NCBI RefSeq assembly: GCF_902806685.2
Contig: NC_048553.1
Span: 13,559,440-13,623,439 of the forward strand
From: Maniola hyperantus
Taxonomy: Eukaryota > Arthropoda > Insecta > Lepidoptera > Nymphalidae
Direction: 5' to 3'
DNA: 64,000 bases
Each line of letters begins with the position of its first letter. Position 1 is the first letter of the stretch. This document shows, one piece after another, positions 41,378 to 51,945 of the stretch. Both the position numbers and the translations under genes were made by a program. The notes below the pieces were generated by a model. The model did no database searches and was not told the origin of the DNA. It saw only the letters and a program-made list of their open reading frames with translations.

Positions 41378-42382
41378 CTACTTCTTAATATCCTTAATAT
41401 GCCAAGTGCCTATTGGGTGGTTGTCAGCTACTCTAACTAGTTCGTAAACCAAAGGTGACAAAACCTTGACAACCCTGCACTTTTCATACTTAGGTGCCAG
41501 CTTAGCTGCGAAAAAATTTGTAGCGTCGCTTTGTGGATAGGTCTTTTTCCACACTATATCCCCAACAGAATAGCTTGCAGACCTACGCCTTAAGTTGTAA
41601 TGCGTTGCATACTCTGCATGAGCCTGAAACAAATTTCTCCTAACCTGACCAAATATGTCCTCCAAGGTTCCAAACTTTCCTGCGTATTCCTCCCTTGGAA
41701 TTCCGGCCTCGTACTCCTTATCCGTGTCCTTATAGAAGGAACCATTTAAAACCGGTTCTCTAGCGTGGACAAGGAAGAACGGGGAGAATCCAGTGGATTC
41801 ATTAACCGCACTGTTTATGGCGAACTGGACCTTGTACAGGTTTTCGTCCCAGGACCTGTGGTTATCTTTCACAAAAGCGGCTACAGCAGTCATAACAACC
41901 TTATTGTACCTCTCAACAAGGTTAACTTGCGGAGTGTACAGTGGTGTGTAGTGTAATTTCGGAATATTATATCGCTTAATGAGATTACGGAATTCAGATC
42001 CTGTAAATTGGGACCCATTGTCCACAATCACAGTCTCTGGAACACTATGGTTCAAAAATACAAAATTCTCTAGCGCTTTAACAACAGCGGCACCTGTGGC
42101 ACGCCGTAACGGAAACAACATTGTATATTTCGAAAAACAACACGTCACCACAAAAAGAAATGTAAATCCTGATTTAGACCTAGGCAAAGGTCCGACTAAA
42201 TCAGCCGAAATGACCTGAAAAGGTCTCTCGCAGACTTTAGGCTTCCCAAGCAGACCTGGAGTGGCTGATGTCGTGTGTTTATACGCAGAGCAAGTATCAC
42301 AATTCTTAACGTACTCAACCACGTCCTTATACATACCACGCCAAAAATATCTGAGGGATAATCTGCGATGAGTTTTGAACAC
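41378..42382 (-). pseudogene. gypsy pol, integrase part (frame 3)
   Basis: Integrase would insert the cDNA into host chromatin. This part covers the second half of the N-terminal zinc-binding domain (C28 and C31 in NCDTC), the catalytic core and the C-terminal domain. The DDE residues are D61 in SADLVGP, D121 in IVDNGSQF and E157 in NLVERYN, with the canonical 35-residue spacing between the last two. Near 320-334 it ends with a GTWHIKDIKK-type tail. It begins with a GTG codon only because the frame is entered from upstream; the real N-terminus is in the preceding frame, cut by a one-base loss at about 42384-42390. Catalytic residues are intact. Confidence 0.9.
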
Positions 42383-42600
42383 ACCAAATGACCTGCAGTT
42401 GCATCTGCATGGTTTTGTTGCATAATTCTAAGGATGTCGTTCTTGTGGACTACCTCTTTCCAGTCGAACTCACTGAGAAGCTGGTATTTACATTTACTGT
42501 AACGATATAGTTTATCGTTCAAAATACTAAAATTCGGAAAATTTGCTGGATTGATTTTACAGCCATTAAATGTTTTGTCATACCAGTCATCTACCAAACT
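42383..42600 (-). pseudogene. gypsy pol, RNase H-integrase linker (frame 2)
   Basis: About 70 codons read DDWYDKTFNGCKINPANFP, ILNDKLYRYSK, then ILRIMQQNHADATAGHL. The last part has the first histidine pair (H-x7-H) of the integrase HHCC zinc domain, whose cysteines lie in the next frame. The frame is displaced by one base both from the RT/RNase H frame (junction 42591-42600) and from the integrase frame (42384-42390). Beyond the conserved region it continues as meaningless codons to 42196. Confidence 0.85.
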
Positions 42601-44570
42601 TGTTGACTAGAGTTATCATTACGATCACCAACTACATCTACGTGTATGAGTCTCGACAAGGTATCCGGAACTACATTATCACAACCCTTCCTATGTTCGA
42701 TAACAAAATTATACTGTGATAATCTACAACCCCATCTGGCGAGTCGTCCTGAGGGATTTTCTAAATTTAAGAACCACTTTAGGGATGCATGGTCTGTGAT
42801 AATTGTGACTGGCTTGGAACCAAAATAAGCCTGAAATTTCTCCACTGCAAAAATCACAGCTAGAGCCTCGCGTTCCGTCGCGCTGTAATTCCTTTCGTTT
42901 TTATTTAGGCTCCTACTGACATACGCAATGGGATGATCGCAACCATCGGTTTCTTGCGTTAGCATACCGCCAACACCATATGCAGAAGCATCACAATGTA
43001 TTTTGAATGGTTTTTCAAAATTCGGTACCGCAAGAACAGGTGCGGTTACCAACGCATTCTTCAATGTATTAAATGCTACCTCTGCCTGTTCGCTCCACTC
43101 AAATTTAGGTGCGTTCTTTCCTTTACTCGTTAGTCTATTGAGTGGTGCAGCGATGGTTGAAAAATTCCTAATAAAGCGCCTGTACCAAGAACAAGTGCCT
43201 AGGAAAATCTTTACCTCCTGTGCAGTTTTTGGGGTCGGAAAGTTCAAAACTGCGGCAACTTTTCCAGGATCTGTGCGTAAACCAAATTCATCCACTATAT
43301 ACCCTAAATATTTCAAAGAGTTTCTAAAAAAATTACATTTTTCAAAATTTATGGATAGTTGAGCCATTTTTAGTTTATCCAGAACTCTGTTTAATAAAAT
43401 TAAATGGGTTTCAAAATCAGCAGAACAAATAACAATATCATCTATATAACAAAATACTATTCCATTTTCAATATCACTACAAAAATTTTGATTAAATAAC
43501 TGGTCCATTAACCTCTGCTGTCGTGCTGGTGCACCGCATAGGCCAAACGGCATGACTTTAAATTTGAATAACCCTCTACCAGGAACTGTAAAACTGGTTT
43601 TTTCCTGAGAGTCGTTAGCTAACGGAATTTGCCAGAAACTTGAACTTAAATCAATCGATGATAAAAACCTTGCCTCTTTCAAGCTATCTAGAATTTGTGG
43701 AATGTACGGTATTGAGTATGAATCCCCCTTTGTCACTGAATTTAATTTCCTGCAATCTAGGCAAAATCTCCAGTCTCCATTTGCCTTTTTCACTAAAATT
43801 GCTGGGTTATTCCAAGGGCTTTCACTCGGAGTAACTACGTCCATTTCCAGCATCCTATCTAACTCTTTACTTAAAGCTTCCTTCTTTTCGGGAGAAAGTG
43901 GATATTGTTTTATTTTTATTGGCAAGGCATCACCGGTGTCAATAACATGTTCAATTAATTTTGTTCTACCCAATCCAATTTTCGTTGAAGAAATATCTAA
44001 AAATTTATTTACTACAGACTGGGCTAATTCTTTCTGTTGAGATGATAAGTTTTCAAAAGAAGTGATGGAATGAATTTGTTCATTATCAATCGCACAAATA
44101 TTGTAAAATTGAGAAGGTGCCTTAATTAATTCTAAATTATCAAAAATGCCAGGGGCTAGCTGAAATGTTTTCCAAAAGTCACAGCCAAAAATAACATCCG
44201 CTATTATAGAGGGTACTACAAAAAATTTTATTATGTGAGTTACGGAATTATAAGTAATCGGAATAAACATATAACCCATGCAATCAAGTTTGTCTCCATT
44301 TGCCACTGAAAATGTGGTATCAATACTGCTATGCAATTTATAACCGAATCTCAAAAAAACCTTGTGCGCCTGGTTACCCAAAATTGACGCGCAAGCACCG
44401 GAATCTAGTAAACCTGTAATCTCAAAACCGTCAACAAAAACCTTTAAATGTGGCCTAAAGTCTCGTTTATCCACTGAATACAGAACTGTGTCAGGTAAAA
44501 GGGATGTTTTGTTGTTAATGACCAAGTTATTTACTTGTGTCTCTGCACAGTTCTTACTAATTAGTTTTTT
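42591..44570 (-). CDS. gypsy pol: protease, reverse transcriptase, RNase H
   Basis: Entered by -1 frameshifting at 44564-44570; a conventional ATG is not needed. Numbering from the TTG at 44525: aspartic protease with DSGA at 41-44 and an IFGCDFW motif near 112-118; RT with LLDS-type upstream blocks, SIDLSSSFWQIPL near 290, FGLCGAPA near 327 and YIDD at 360-363; RNase H with D512 in HCDASAYG, E551/E553 in TEREALA and D578 in ITDHASL. The protease-RT-RNase H-integrase order and YIDD identify Ty3/gypsy rather than Copia or BEL/Pao. The frame ends at 42591, immediately after the RNase H domain, where the integrase should continue. Confidence 0.92.
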   Translation of the reverse strand, partial: KKLISKNCAETQVNNLVINNKTSLLPDTVLYSVDKRDFRPHLKVFVDGFEITGLLDSGACASILGNQAHKVFLRFGYKLHSSIDTTFSVANGDKLDCMGYMFIPITYNSVTHIIKFFVVPSIIADVIFGCDFWKTFQLAPGIFDNLELIKAPSQFYNICAIDNEQIHSITSFENLSSQQKELAQSVVNKFLDISSTKIGLGRTKLIEHVIDTGDALPIKIKQYPLSPEKKEALSKELDRMLEMDVVTPSESPWNNPAILVKKANGDWRFCLDCRKLNSVTKGDSYSIPYIPQILDSLKEARFLSSIDLSSSFWQIPLANDSQEKTSFTVPGRGLFKFKVMPFGLCGAPARQQRLMDQLFNQNFCSDIENGIVFCYIDDIVICSADFETHLILLNRVLDKLKMAQLSINFEKCNFFRNSLKYLGYIVDEFGLRTDPGKVAAVLNFPTPKTAQEVKIFLGTCSWYRRFIRNFSTIAAPLNRLTSKGKNAPKFEWSEQAEVAFNTLKNALVTAPVLAVPNFEKPFKIHCDASAYGVGGMLTQETDGCDHPIAYVSRSLNKNERNYSATEREALAVIFAVEKFQAYFGSKPVTIITDHASLKWFLNLENPSGRLARWGCRLSQYNFVIEHRKGCDNVVPDTLSRLIHVDVVGDRNDNSSQQVW
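44561..44570 (-). promoter_or_regulatory. Programmed -1 ribosomal frameshift site at the gag-pol junction
   Basis: On the minus strand the gag frame reads TCA AAA AAC TAA. The heptamer A AAA AAC (44570-44564) fits X XXY YYZ in the zero frame, with the gag stop immediately after it. Slipping back one base opens the pol frame, which then has no stop until 42591. A AAA AAC is among the most efficient known slippery sequences. A downstream pseudoknot was not demonstrated. Confidence 0.9.
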
Positions 44571-45829
44571 GAATTTTTGTCCGGAGCGGGTTTACTAATC
44601 GCCTTTTTACTACAACTTGGACATGTCTTTACTGTAAAGTTCTGACGTCCACACGAAAAACATCTAATAAATTTCGGAACTGTCCTGCAAAATTTAAAGG
44701 AATGGTTACCCTTGCCGCACTTGTAACATAGTTGTTTATTTGTTTTCGTAAAATCAGTGCCTTTACTTGTATCAACCTTAGGTGCAGGTGTGACTGAAAG
44801 TGTGTTTATCTGTTTTGTCACTTGTTTGTAAGCAAACTCTGAACTTAAAGTTGCCTTACTGTTAGTAGGCTCAGAAAATAAGGCGGAACGCTGCCTCGCA
44901 GCCTCTAGTTTGCGACACTTTTCCTTCAACATTGCGACAGACTTAATGTCAACAAGAGCTAATTGTTCTGAGTAAAAAGGGCGAATATTATGTAATAAAA
45001 TTTGTAACTTTTGTTCTTCGGAAAGTGGTGTTGACAACCTTGAAAACATGCCAAACATTACAGCGAAATAGATAGACACAGGTTCTTCAGAGCCTTGTGT
45101 TCTTGCTCGAATTTCACCTAGCAACCTGTAGTCATAATCTACTGCATCAAATTCCTCTAAAAATAAAGTTTTCAATTCTGACCAAGACGAAACTTGACAT
45201 TTGTTGCCTCTGTACCATAACAATGCTCGGCCTGTAAAAAGATGAAATGCAGAAACAAATAATTTTCCATCTGAAACGCCATAAGATCTTTTATATTCCT
45301 CAACGCGTTCGATGAAACTGCGCGGATCACCCTGTCCGTTGAAATTTAACTTCCACTTGGCAACATTTTTATCACCAGTGCAGTCAACGGCGGTACTCTC
45401 GGAATCCAGTGATTCGTCGTGAGACGACTCATTGTCAGCATCTAATCTGGAAATCAAACTCTGCAACTTTGTATGTAATTCACTCTTCCTACTTATTAAG
45501 CTGAGTTCGGAACACTGTATTCTTAAAATTCTAAAGTACAAATGTGAAGCTAAAGCTTTAGACCTACAGAGGGCATGTCTATCTTTAGTGTCAGAACACT
45601 TTTTTAATAAATCTTCTAAGTCTTGAAGTTTTTTTGTAATAACCCCTAACTCACTTTCAGAAGAGAAATCTGTCTCTAAAATTGATTCAGAAGGAATTTC
45701 CTGAATTAATTGTTTTAACTGTTTCTTTAAACCTAGCACTGTAGGTGCTGGAGTTTCGGAACGAATGGATACCTCATAACACAATTCGTCCTTCAAAAGT
45801 GAATGAAACTGGGCAAAAGTCTGTTCCAT
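44561..45829 (-). CDS. gypsy gag (422 aa)
   Basis: This structural protein would assemble the virus-like particle and bind the genomic RNA. Residues 25-125 are leucine- and glutamate-rich with coiled-coil character (LKKQLKQLIQ, KKLQDLEDLLKK). Residues 155-310 match the Retrotrans_gag/capsid pattern (WKLNFNGQGDPRSFIERVEE, ALLWYRG, WSELKTLFLEEF, EEQKLQILLHNIRP). A zinc knuckle C368-x2-C371-x4-H376-x4-C381 is followed by an unusual all-cysteine cluster C390-x2-C393-x9-C403-x2-C406. The frame is intact. The stop codon directly follows a -1 slippery heptamer. Confidence 0.92.
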   Translation of the reverse strand: MEQTFAQFHSLLKDELCYEVSIRSETPAPTVLGLKKQLKQLIQEIPSESILETDFSSESELGVITKKLQDLEDLLKKCSDTKDRHALCRSKALASHLYFRILRIQCSELSLISRKSELHTKLQSLISRLDADNESSHDESLDSESTAVDCTGDKNVAKWKLNFNGQGDPRSFIERVEEYKRSYGVSDGKLFVSAFHLFTGRALLWYRGNKCQVSSWSELKTLFLEEFDAVDYDYRLLGEIRARTQGSEEPVSIYFAVMFGMFSRLSTPLSEEQKLQILLHNIRPFYSEQLALVDIKSVAMLKEKCRKLEAARQRSALFSEPTNSKATLSSEFAYKQVTKQINTLSVTPAPKVDTSKGTDFTKTNKQLCYKCGKGNHSFKFCRTVPKFIRCFSCGRQNFTVKTCPSCSKKAISKPAPDKNSKN

Positions 45830-46989
45830 TGTGTTAAGTCAAAACACATTTAACAAAATATCGAGCTTGTGTAACTGTCTATGTTTAGCCTTATACAAAT
45901 TGGTTAAACACAAACACAAAAGAAGTTATTTAAACTATTAAATATACACAAGCAAAATACACAACAAAAACAATATTCTTAAGTCTATCCTAACCTATTT
46001 TATCAATTATGTTCCTATTCCAAAATATTGTTAATAATACAAGCACATATTATTACTATAGTAAACAAAATATAACAAAATAAAACTTCCCAAAATTGAA
46101 TAAATGATTGTAAGGTGCAGTATCACCTTTATGAGTACACAGTGTGTTACAACCTTTACAATTACAAAAGTAAACAGGCAACAAAGTTGCAATGAACTCT
46201 GACTAGCATATTATCTTTCAAAAAAAACAAAGAGATTGTGCAATGGTTTGATGACTGTTACTTTACACTTTTAACACATAACCTAAAATACAACAAAATC
46301 TGTTTCTAAATGTCACTTTAAACTACCAGCATTCAATTAAACTTAACATGTTTTGTGTGTGAAGTAGCTTTTATCATAACCTTAACACAGCTCTAAACAA
46401 AATTTCAACAAAATAATGAAGTATCAAGTCACTGAAAAAAAAAATTGTTCATAACTTCATACTTGAACTTAATGTAATCTCTGAATATAGTTTATATATT
46501 TAGTTTCACAAGTTGTAACTCTTAGTATTTATAAATGTATGTGTGTAACTAGTTAACAGCACATAGCGTTTCAAAACTCTAATTATACTAAGTTACCGGA
46601 ATTTTCAAACATAAGATGTACTTACTATTGAAAGCAATACCCAACAACAACTCAGTTAAGCAATGTTTATTACTAAACTGAAGGCAAACATTCACTTATA
46701 CACCTCCAAGGTAAGTCAAATAACATAATTGAACGGCATAAGCACCATTTATAATGTGTTAATTAAATAAGAAAAAAACCACTGTTGGACTATACTCAGA
46801 AAATTACTTAAACTATCAAACAAAATTTCTAACTATTAGTTATTATTTAGTTAGTTAACCATAAAAACAGCTTAGTGCTCTTTGCAATGTGTCACTACTT
46901 AGTATTGTAAAATTGTACAATCAGCGGAGTACATTTCATAAAATTCACAAAATTTCTCAAAATATACAGAAATAACTATATAAAAAAAA
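45830..46989 (-). other. gypsy 5' untranslated leader
   Basis: About 1.16 kb between the primer binding site and the gag ATG. AT-rich, with no frame of note on either strand. It presumably carries the packaging signal. Confidence 0.75.
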
Positions 46990-47002
46990 CGTTCGGGCGC
47001 CA
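46990..47002 (-). other. tRNA-Lys-type primer binding site
   Basis: Minus-strand TGGCGCCCGAACG begins 2 nt after the 5' LTR. TGGCGCCCGAAC is complementary to the 3' end of tRNA-Lys(UUU), as used by several insect gypsy elements and by lentiviruses. Confidence 0.9.
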
Positions 47003-47004
47003 TT

Positions 47005-48474
47005 TGTAAGGGTGGTAAATCGGGCGGAATAGAAATATACCCGGATACGGAATAATCTACCACCTTACAAAGATTAGAGGAAAAAAAAAAATAATTTTAA
47101 TTTACTTTACTTGATCTATCTACCTAGTAAAGAATAGAAGCTAGCCGTCGACTCCCTTGTAATGCATATGAGGTGTTATAAATGAAATTTGCTAGATGTT
47201 AGGCAAAATTGTTTTTAATGTAACTTTTACCGGGGTCGCTTAATACATAGTGATGGCTAATAATACTTAGTTATTCTAGCTTAATGCCAAGACTTAATTT
47301 AGATACATTAGAATGCCTTAGGTAGATAGTACATAAAATCTATGTTTTAAATTTAAGATGCCATTGGCATGGAATAGACAATGACACAGTAAAATTCATA
47401 AAATTGTTTCAAAATAAAAGCTCAGTAGTAAAGACAGGGTTCTTACTGTACACATACACTAAGAAGGTTCACTAAGCAGTTCCAGGATACAAACATTTGG
47501 CTTACTTGTAGGTGCGAAGACTGCAAGGTAGCTGGACGGCATCGGCCAAGATCCAAAACTCAATTTATTTGATTCTTCACAACCGAAATGTTTCATTACA
47601 AAGATTTTCACCAAGTCTTATCCATAGCAATTAAGTTGTCAACGTGAATGTGCAAAAGAAATAAATACGAAAACCGAAAAGCTAAACGTAAAACGTAAAC
47701 GTAAATACGAAAACCCTGTAACAAAGAAAAACAAGATTATAATTTGTGCTGTGTGAAAATTTCGACACGTGGAATTTTCCCGATCAAACACAACTCACCT
47801 ATTGAACTCCTGGCCACCAATGGTTTTCAGAAGTCCACCCACAACCCATTATCCTCATTTATTTGGGAAGTTAAAATAACTGGAACTGAAAGAAATCATG
47901 AGATTAGGATTTTCTCTAACCAAACCGCCATTTTGTCGAATCCACATTACTTGATTTTTCACTCACCATAATTGATGAAACATTGAAATACGTTAGGATG
48001 ACTAAAATTTTATAACTATTGTATTTTTCCCAGGCGAAGCCATGGGCGAAAAGAGTGAGATTTTCCTGGAACGAAAAAAATTCGTCTTCACATGTTGACT
48101 CCAGAGAAAATTCTAAATCTCACCAATCGGTGTTGCCAGACGCAACCCGAGTGTGGCCGCTTTCATTTAGTTTGATCATGAAGCCAATTCATTTTTGAAT
48201 ATTTGCGGAACCTAAGGATATATTATAAGAACCGTTTTGTTAATGACTTAACAATAAACAAATGATATTATGGTTTTATTTAATTATTTTGTTTTATTTT
48301 TACGACAATTGACAACGAAGCAAACGCCATCTATTGTGGCTCGAATGAACTCTGAACATCGACCCACGCGTAGTTCTGCACCTTGATGCTAGGTGGCACC
48401 AACATACTTTGAACAAAATAGATTTTAATTAAAAGCGAGACGCTAATTAGTAGTTCAAAATTTACAACGTCACA
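47005..48474 (-). repeat. 5' LTR (1,470 bp)
   Basis: Near-identical partner of 39082-40550 at a constant offset of 7,923 bp until one extra T near 48027. It contains the promoter by position. The internal ends tgtaagggtggta / taccaccttaca (47005-47069) form an imperfect hairpin beside the primer binding site. Confidence 0.95.
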
Positions 48475-48478
48475 TATG

Positions 48479-48941
48479 GAGCGCTTATAAATTACCTTAT
48501 CGAATTGTAAATGTTCAAAACATGTTATCTGTTCAGATGTCTCAAGATGTTATCATGTTTGCTTCATGGGATGACCTCTGGTGTCTCCCATCTCGACCCG
48601 CATATCAATGTATTTGTGTTGCATAATCTATCTAGAATAGTAAATGACAGAGCTCAATCAATAAGGAAACATCAATTATTAGGGTTCTCTAGCGAATGGC
48701 TTCAAAATGTTATAAGTTTATAGGTGACATCGCTTCCGTGGGCCATTTTTGAAGCAATTGTTGCTCTGCGACATGACGTATGGATCTTGTGCAATAATTT
48801 CGCATAATATTGCTGAAATTTTCAGGTATTGCAGTAAATTGCTTATGTGGTCGTGACGTAATTGCGGAATTTTATATATACGAAGCATGTGGCCATGGCA
48901 TAACCTGAAGGCAGATTTTGGTTTAAAAGAAGTATCACTAC
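48479..48941. other. Stretch without recognised features
   Basis: Right flank of the gypsy element. Short frames only. Confidence 0.5.
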
Positions 48942-49143
48942 CCAATTATAAATGCAAAAGTGTCTTTGTTTGATGGTTTGTCCTTCAATCACATCGCAAC
49001 GGATCAACGTGATTTTTTGCATGGGTATATTTGAAGACTTGGAGAGTGACTTAGCTACTTTTTATCCCAGAAAATCCCAGAGAAGAGTTCCCACGGGATT
49101 TTCAAAATACTAAATCCACGCGGATGAAGGCAGGAATTAGCTA
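48942..49143 (-). repeat. Dispersed repeat family C
   Basis: 'cttcaatcacatcgcaacgg', 'ttggagagtgacttagctac', 'gttcccacgggattttcaaa' and 'aattagctag' in reverse orientation. Confidence 0.8.
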
Positions 49144-49279
49144 GTTTTTGTTTATAAAAATCATAACCCTTCCTTTTGGCTTTGCCGTAGTCGGGTAAAA
49201 ATGAGCCATTAGCACTTTGGGCGGGCGAGCATGGCCGCCGAGCGTGGAGGAAGTCCGTCCGTCGCCGCCGCGAGTATGG

Positions 49280-49441
49280 TAGTGCGCGACAGGTCAAGAT
49301 GGCAATCAGGGTTGGAATGCCCTGGGCATTCGCAGAGTCCTTGCGCTAATCCGGTGCGGGCGAGCGCGGGTGCCGTGCGGGTGTGCGGGGCGTCCCCTCC
49401 GCCTTATACCCCGATAGCCATCTCGAGGTGTCGCGGACTAT
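49280..49441. mobile_element. GC-rich fold-back MITE (family D)
   Basis: 'tagtgcgcgacaggtcaaga' on the left and 'gccatctcgaggtgtcgcgg' with 'acta' on the right, with a CpG-rich interior. Confidence 0.8.
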
Positions 49442-49734
49442 AGCTATACACAGAGCACGCCACGGCATTGTTTTGGCACGTCGCGTCGTCGCGTCGCGAT
49501 CAGCTGATTGGCGTCGTGCATGTGTGCGCGGGGGGCGTGTGCACACGACACACACACACACACAGCTGATTGTACGTGATTATACTGCAGCGATATTGAA
49601 GTCCCACTCTAGCGTGTGGGCGCTTCATAGCAACATAGTGATACTATGTTCTTTTCTAAATGTTGTCTACGCATTTACTCGTCTTATCTCTATCTATGAA
49701 TAACACGAGAAAATGCGTAGACACTCGTGGGGTG

Positions 49735-49812
49735 CATGTTAGGCCCTGGACATAGGTCTCTTGTAGATACTTCCATATGCCACGATCTTGCGCCGCCGCT
49801 ATGCAGCGGCTC
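49735..49812 (-). pseudogene. RTE-type LINE end fragment
   Basis: 'ctggacataggtctcttgta', 'acttccatatgccacgatct' and 'tgcgccgccgc' match the same words at 62625-62680 in the same orientation. Only a few dozen codons of tail remain. Confidence 0.6.
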
Positions 49813-49814
49813 CC

Positions 49815-49953
49815 TGCATGTTGTTAGCAAAGCAAGTGATTTAATTACTTAAAACGCACATAACTCCGCAAAGTTAGAGGTGCGTGCCAGGGATCGAACC
49901 CTTCACCTCCGATTTAAAGGCGGACGTCCTAACCACTAGGCTATCACAGCTTT
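49815..49953 (-). repeat. SINE S2 head and start of body
   Basis: 'gggatcgaacccttcacctc' (B box) and 'gtcctaaccactaggctatc' (A box) on the right; 'aaaacgcacataactccgc' in the body. The tail is missing. Confidence 0.8.
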
Positions 49954-50471
49954 CTATAGCCCGATGTGCAATTTTTTTTTATAAATGTTTGTGTTTAACG
50001 TGTGTTGGATCAACCAATAAATGTATGTCTAATGTATATTCTATTCTATTGAATATTTCCCGCTGGGCACGGTACATTACTATTGATATTGGTACTATGA
50101 CTCGCCGCATCTAGTGGTAACTGGTGAGTATATACATATCGCTGACTGCGACCCACTCGACTCGATTTGACTCGACTCGGCGGCGGCGCTAGTCGCTACA
50201 AAGCGTGGATATAATGGAACTCGTTAGCTTCTGTCGTCAGTTTTTGTCACAACCACTTTAACTGCTAACTACCGTCATTTAACTTATCATTTCAGAACTT
50301 TTGAATTGTTGCAAATGTTAAGTTTAATACCTTACTTGAAATATTGTAAAATACATTATTATCATAATCCTATTTATATTATCATAATCCTAAACATTAT
50401 CCTCAATACCAATTTATTGAAATTACCTACTAGCTTATTCCTGTAACTTCGTCCGTGGATTTGAGTTTCCC

Positions 50472-50760
50472 GTGAGCTGTGATATCCCAGTAGTTAAAAC
50501 GTCGGCCTTATTCAGGAGGTCGCGGGTTCGATCCCGGGCACGCACTCTGAGTGATGTGCGTTTTAAGGTATAAAATATCACTTTAACGGGGAAGGAAAAC
50601 ATAAGGAAACCTGCATATCTGAGAGGTCTCCATAATGTTTTCAAAGGTGAAGTGTGCTTATCAGCACTTGACCAACGTGGCAGACTATGACCTAAATCAC
50701 TCCTTCCTAAGAAGGGACTTGTGTAGTAGTGGGCCGGCGATGGCTTGATCAAAGACCTGA
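50472..50760 (+). repeat. SINE family S2
   Basis: Head 'gtgatatcccagtagttaaa' and B box 'gggttcgatcccggg'. Body 'gggaaggaaaacataaggaa'. Tail 'gtgggccggcgatggcttga'. Complete but with a mutated A box. Confidence 0.82.
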
Positions 50761-50769
50761 AATCAAGTA

Positions 50770-51080
50770 GGTATCATCATGATCAACCCGTCGCCGGCTC
50801 ACTACAGAGCACGGGTCTCCTCTCAGAGTGAGACTGGTTTGGCCATACCTAGTCTACCACGCTGGCCATGTGCGGATTGGTAGACTTCATACACCTTTGA
50901 GAACATAATGGAGAACTCTCAGGCATGCAGGTTTCCTCAGAATGTTTTCCTTCACCGTTATTAAAGTAAGTGATATTTAATTAGGTACTTAAAACGCACA
51001 TACTTAACTTCGAAAAGTTAGAGGTGCGTGCCCGGGCTCGAACCCCCGACCTCCGATTAGAAGGCGGACTACCACAGTAC
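50770..51080 (-). repeat. SINE family S2, inverted partner
   Basis: It starts 'catcatgatcaacccgtcgc' and ends with the head 'gggctcgaacccccgacctc' and 'aaggcggact'. The A box is cut short. It lies tail to tail with the plus-strand copy, about 10-20 bp apart. Confidence 0.85.
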
Positions 51081-51564
51081 AGTAACAGTTATCCATTAGG
51101 CAACTGCAATTTCACATGAACGTCGCAATAGTGGCAACTCGGATACGATTAGGGCCATTAGCGAAATGTAGCTAAACAATACATACATACGCTATTGTTT
51201 CCATTTTTTGCGGAGGTAATAAAAGTTGATTAGAAACAAACGGCCAAGCGTGTCGGCGTGTGGGTAAACCACGCGCTCGCAAAACGGCGCGTGTTTACCA
51301 AACTCGCAACGGAAACCGTTTCCATTTCCATCGGCCGCCGATAACGGCGATGCTTGCACAAATATGTAGAAACACACCGTGGAAACCGTGCCATTCTATA
51401 AGGTCAAAAGTTAAAAAAGAAAAAACACGTGAACAGTTGACACGTTTGACGTGATAGAAGGGAAACCTTCAGAAAACGAAACTTGGAAACATTGAGATGA
51501 AGGCAGGGTATCAGGTGTAGAATAATTGCAGGGTTTATTTTTTGTAATATTGTCACCAAGTATG
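51081..51564. other. Stretch without recognised features
   Basis: Short frames only. A CG-rich patch at 51250-51350 is unassigned. Confidence 0.45.
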
Positions 51565-51945
51565 AACAAACAGCCCAAGTGCGAGTCAGTCTCGCGCAAC
51601 GAGGGTTCTGTACTACACTCGTATTTTTGCGACATTTGCACGGTAATTCAAAAACTATGACGCATAAAAATAAATAAAAATCTGTTTTAGAATGTACCGG
51701 TAAAGCTCTTTCATATGATACCCCACTTGGTATAGTAAATATTTGTTCACGACCATATTTTAATTTTTTCTTTGTGATGTAACCACAAATTCACGGTTTA
51801 CGGATTTTTCTCTTACGTGCGCTATAATATAAGAGCTACCTACCTGCCAAATTTCATGATGTCAACGTTATAGGTTTCTTGACAGACAGACAGACAACGA
51901 AGTGATCCTATATTTCCTTTTGAGGTACGGAACCTTAAAAATATT
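51565..51945 (+). repeat. Repeat family P copy
   Basis: 'gcccaagtgcgagtcagtct', 'gagggttctgtactac', 'ctttcatatgataccccact' and 'gaggtacggaaccttaaaaa'. Confidence 0.85.

Larger units (their letters stand above)
39078..48478 (-). mobile_element. Ty3/gypsy LTR retrotransposon, 9.4 kb
   Basis: The element spans 39082-48474, flanked by a 4-bp TSD, tatg, at 39078-39081 and 48475-48478. On the minus strand the order is 5' LTR (47005-48474), tRNA-Lys-type primer binding site, a leader of about 1.2 kb, gag, a -1 frameshift site, pol (protease, RT, RNase H, integrase), polypurine tract and 3' LTR (39082-40550). No envelope gene was seen between integrase and the 3' LTR (about 0.8 kb). Long LTRs, a 4-bp TSD and Lys priming recall the Osvaldo/Ulysses group of insect gypsy elements; this is from general knowledge, not a comparison. 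The LTRs differ at about two sites, so the insertion is recent, yet pol is broken in two places. Confidence 0.93.
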
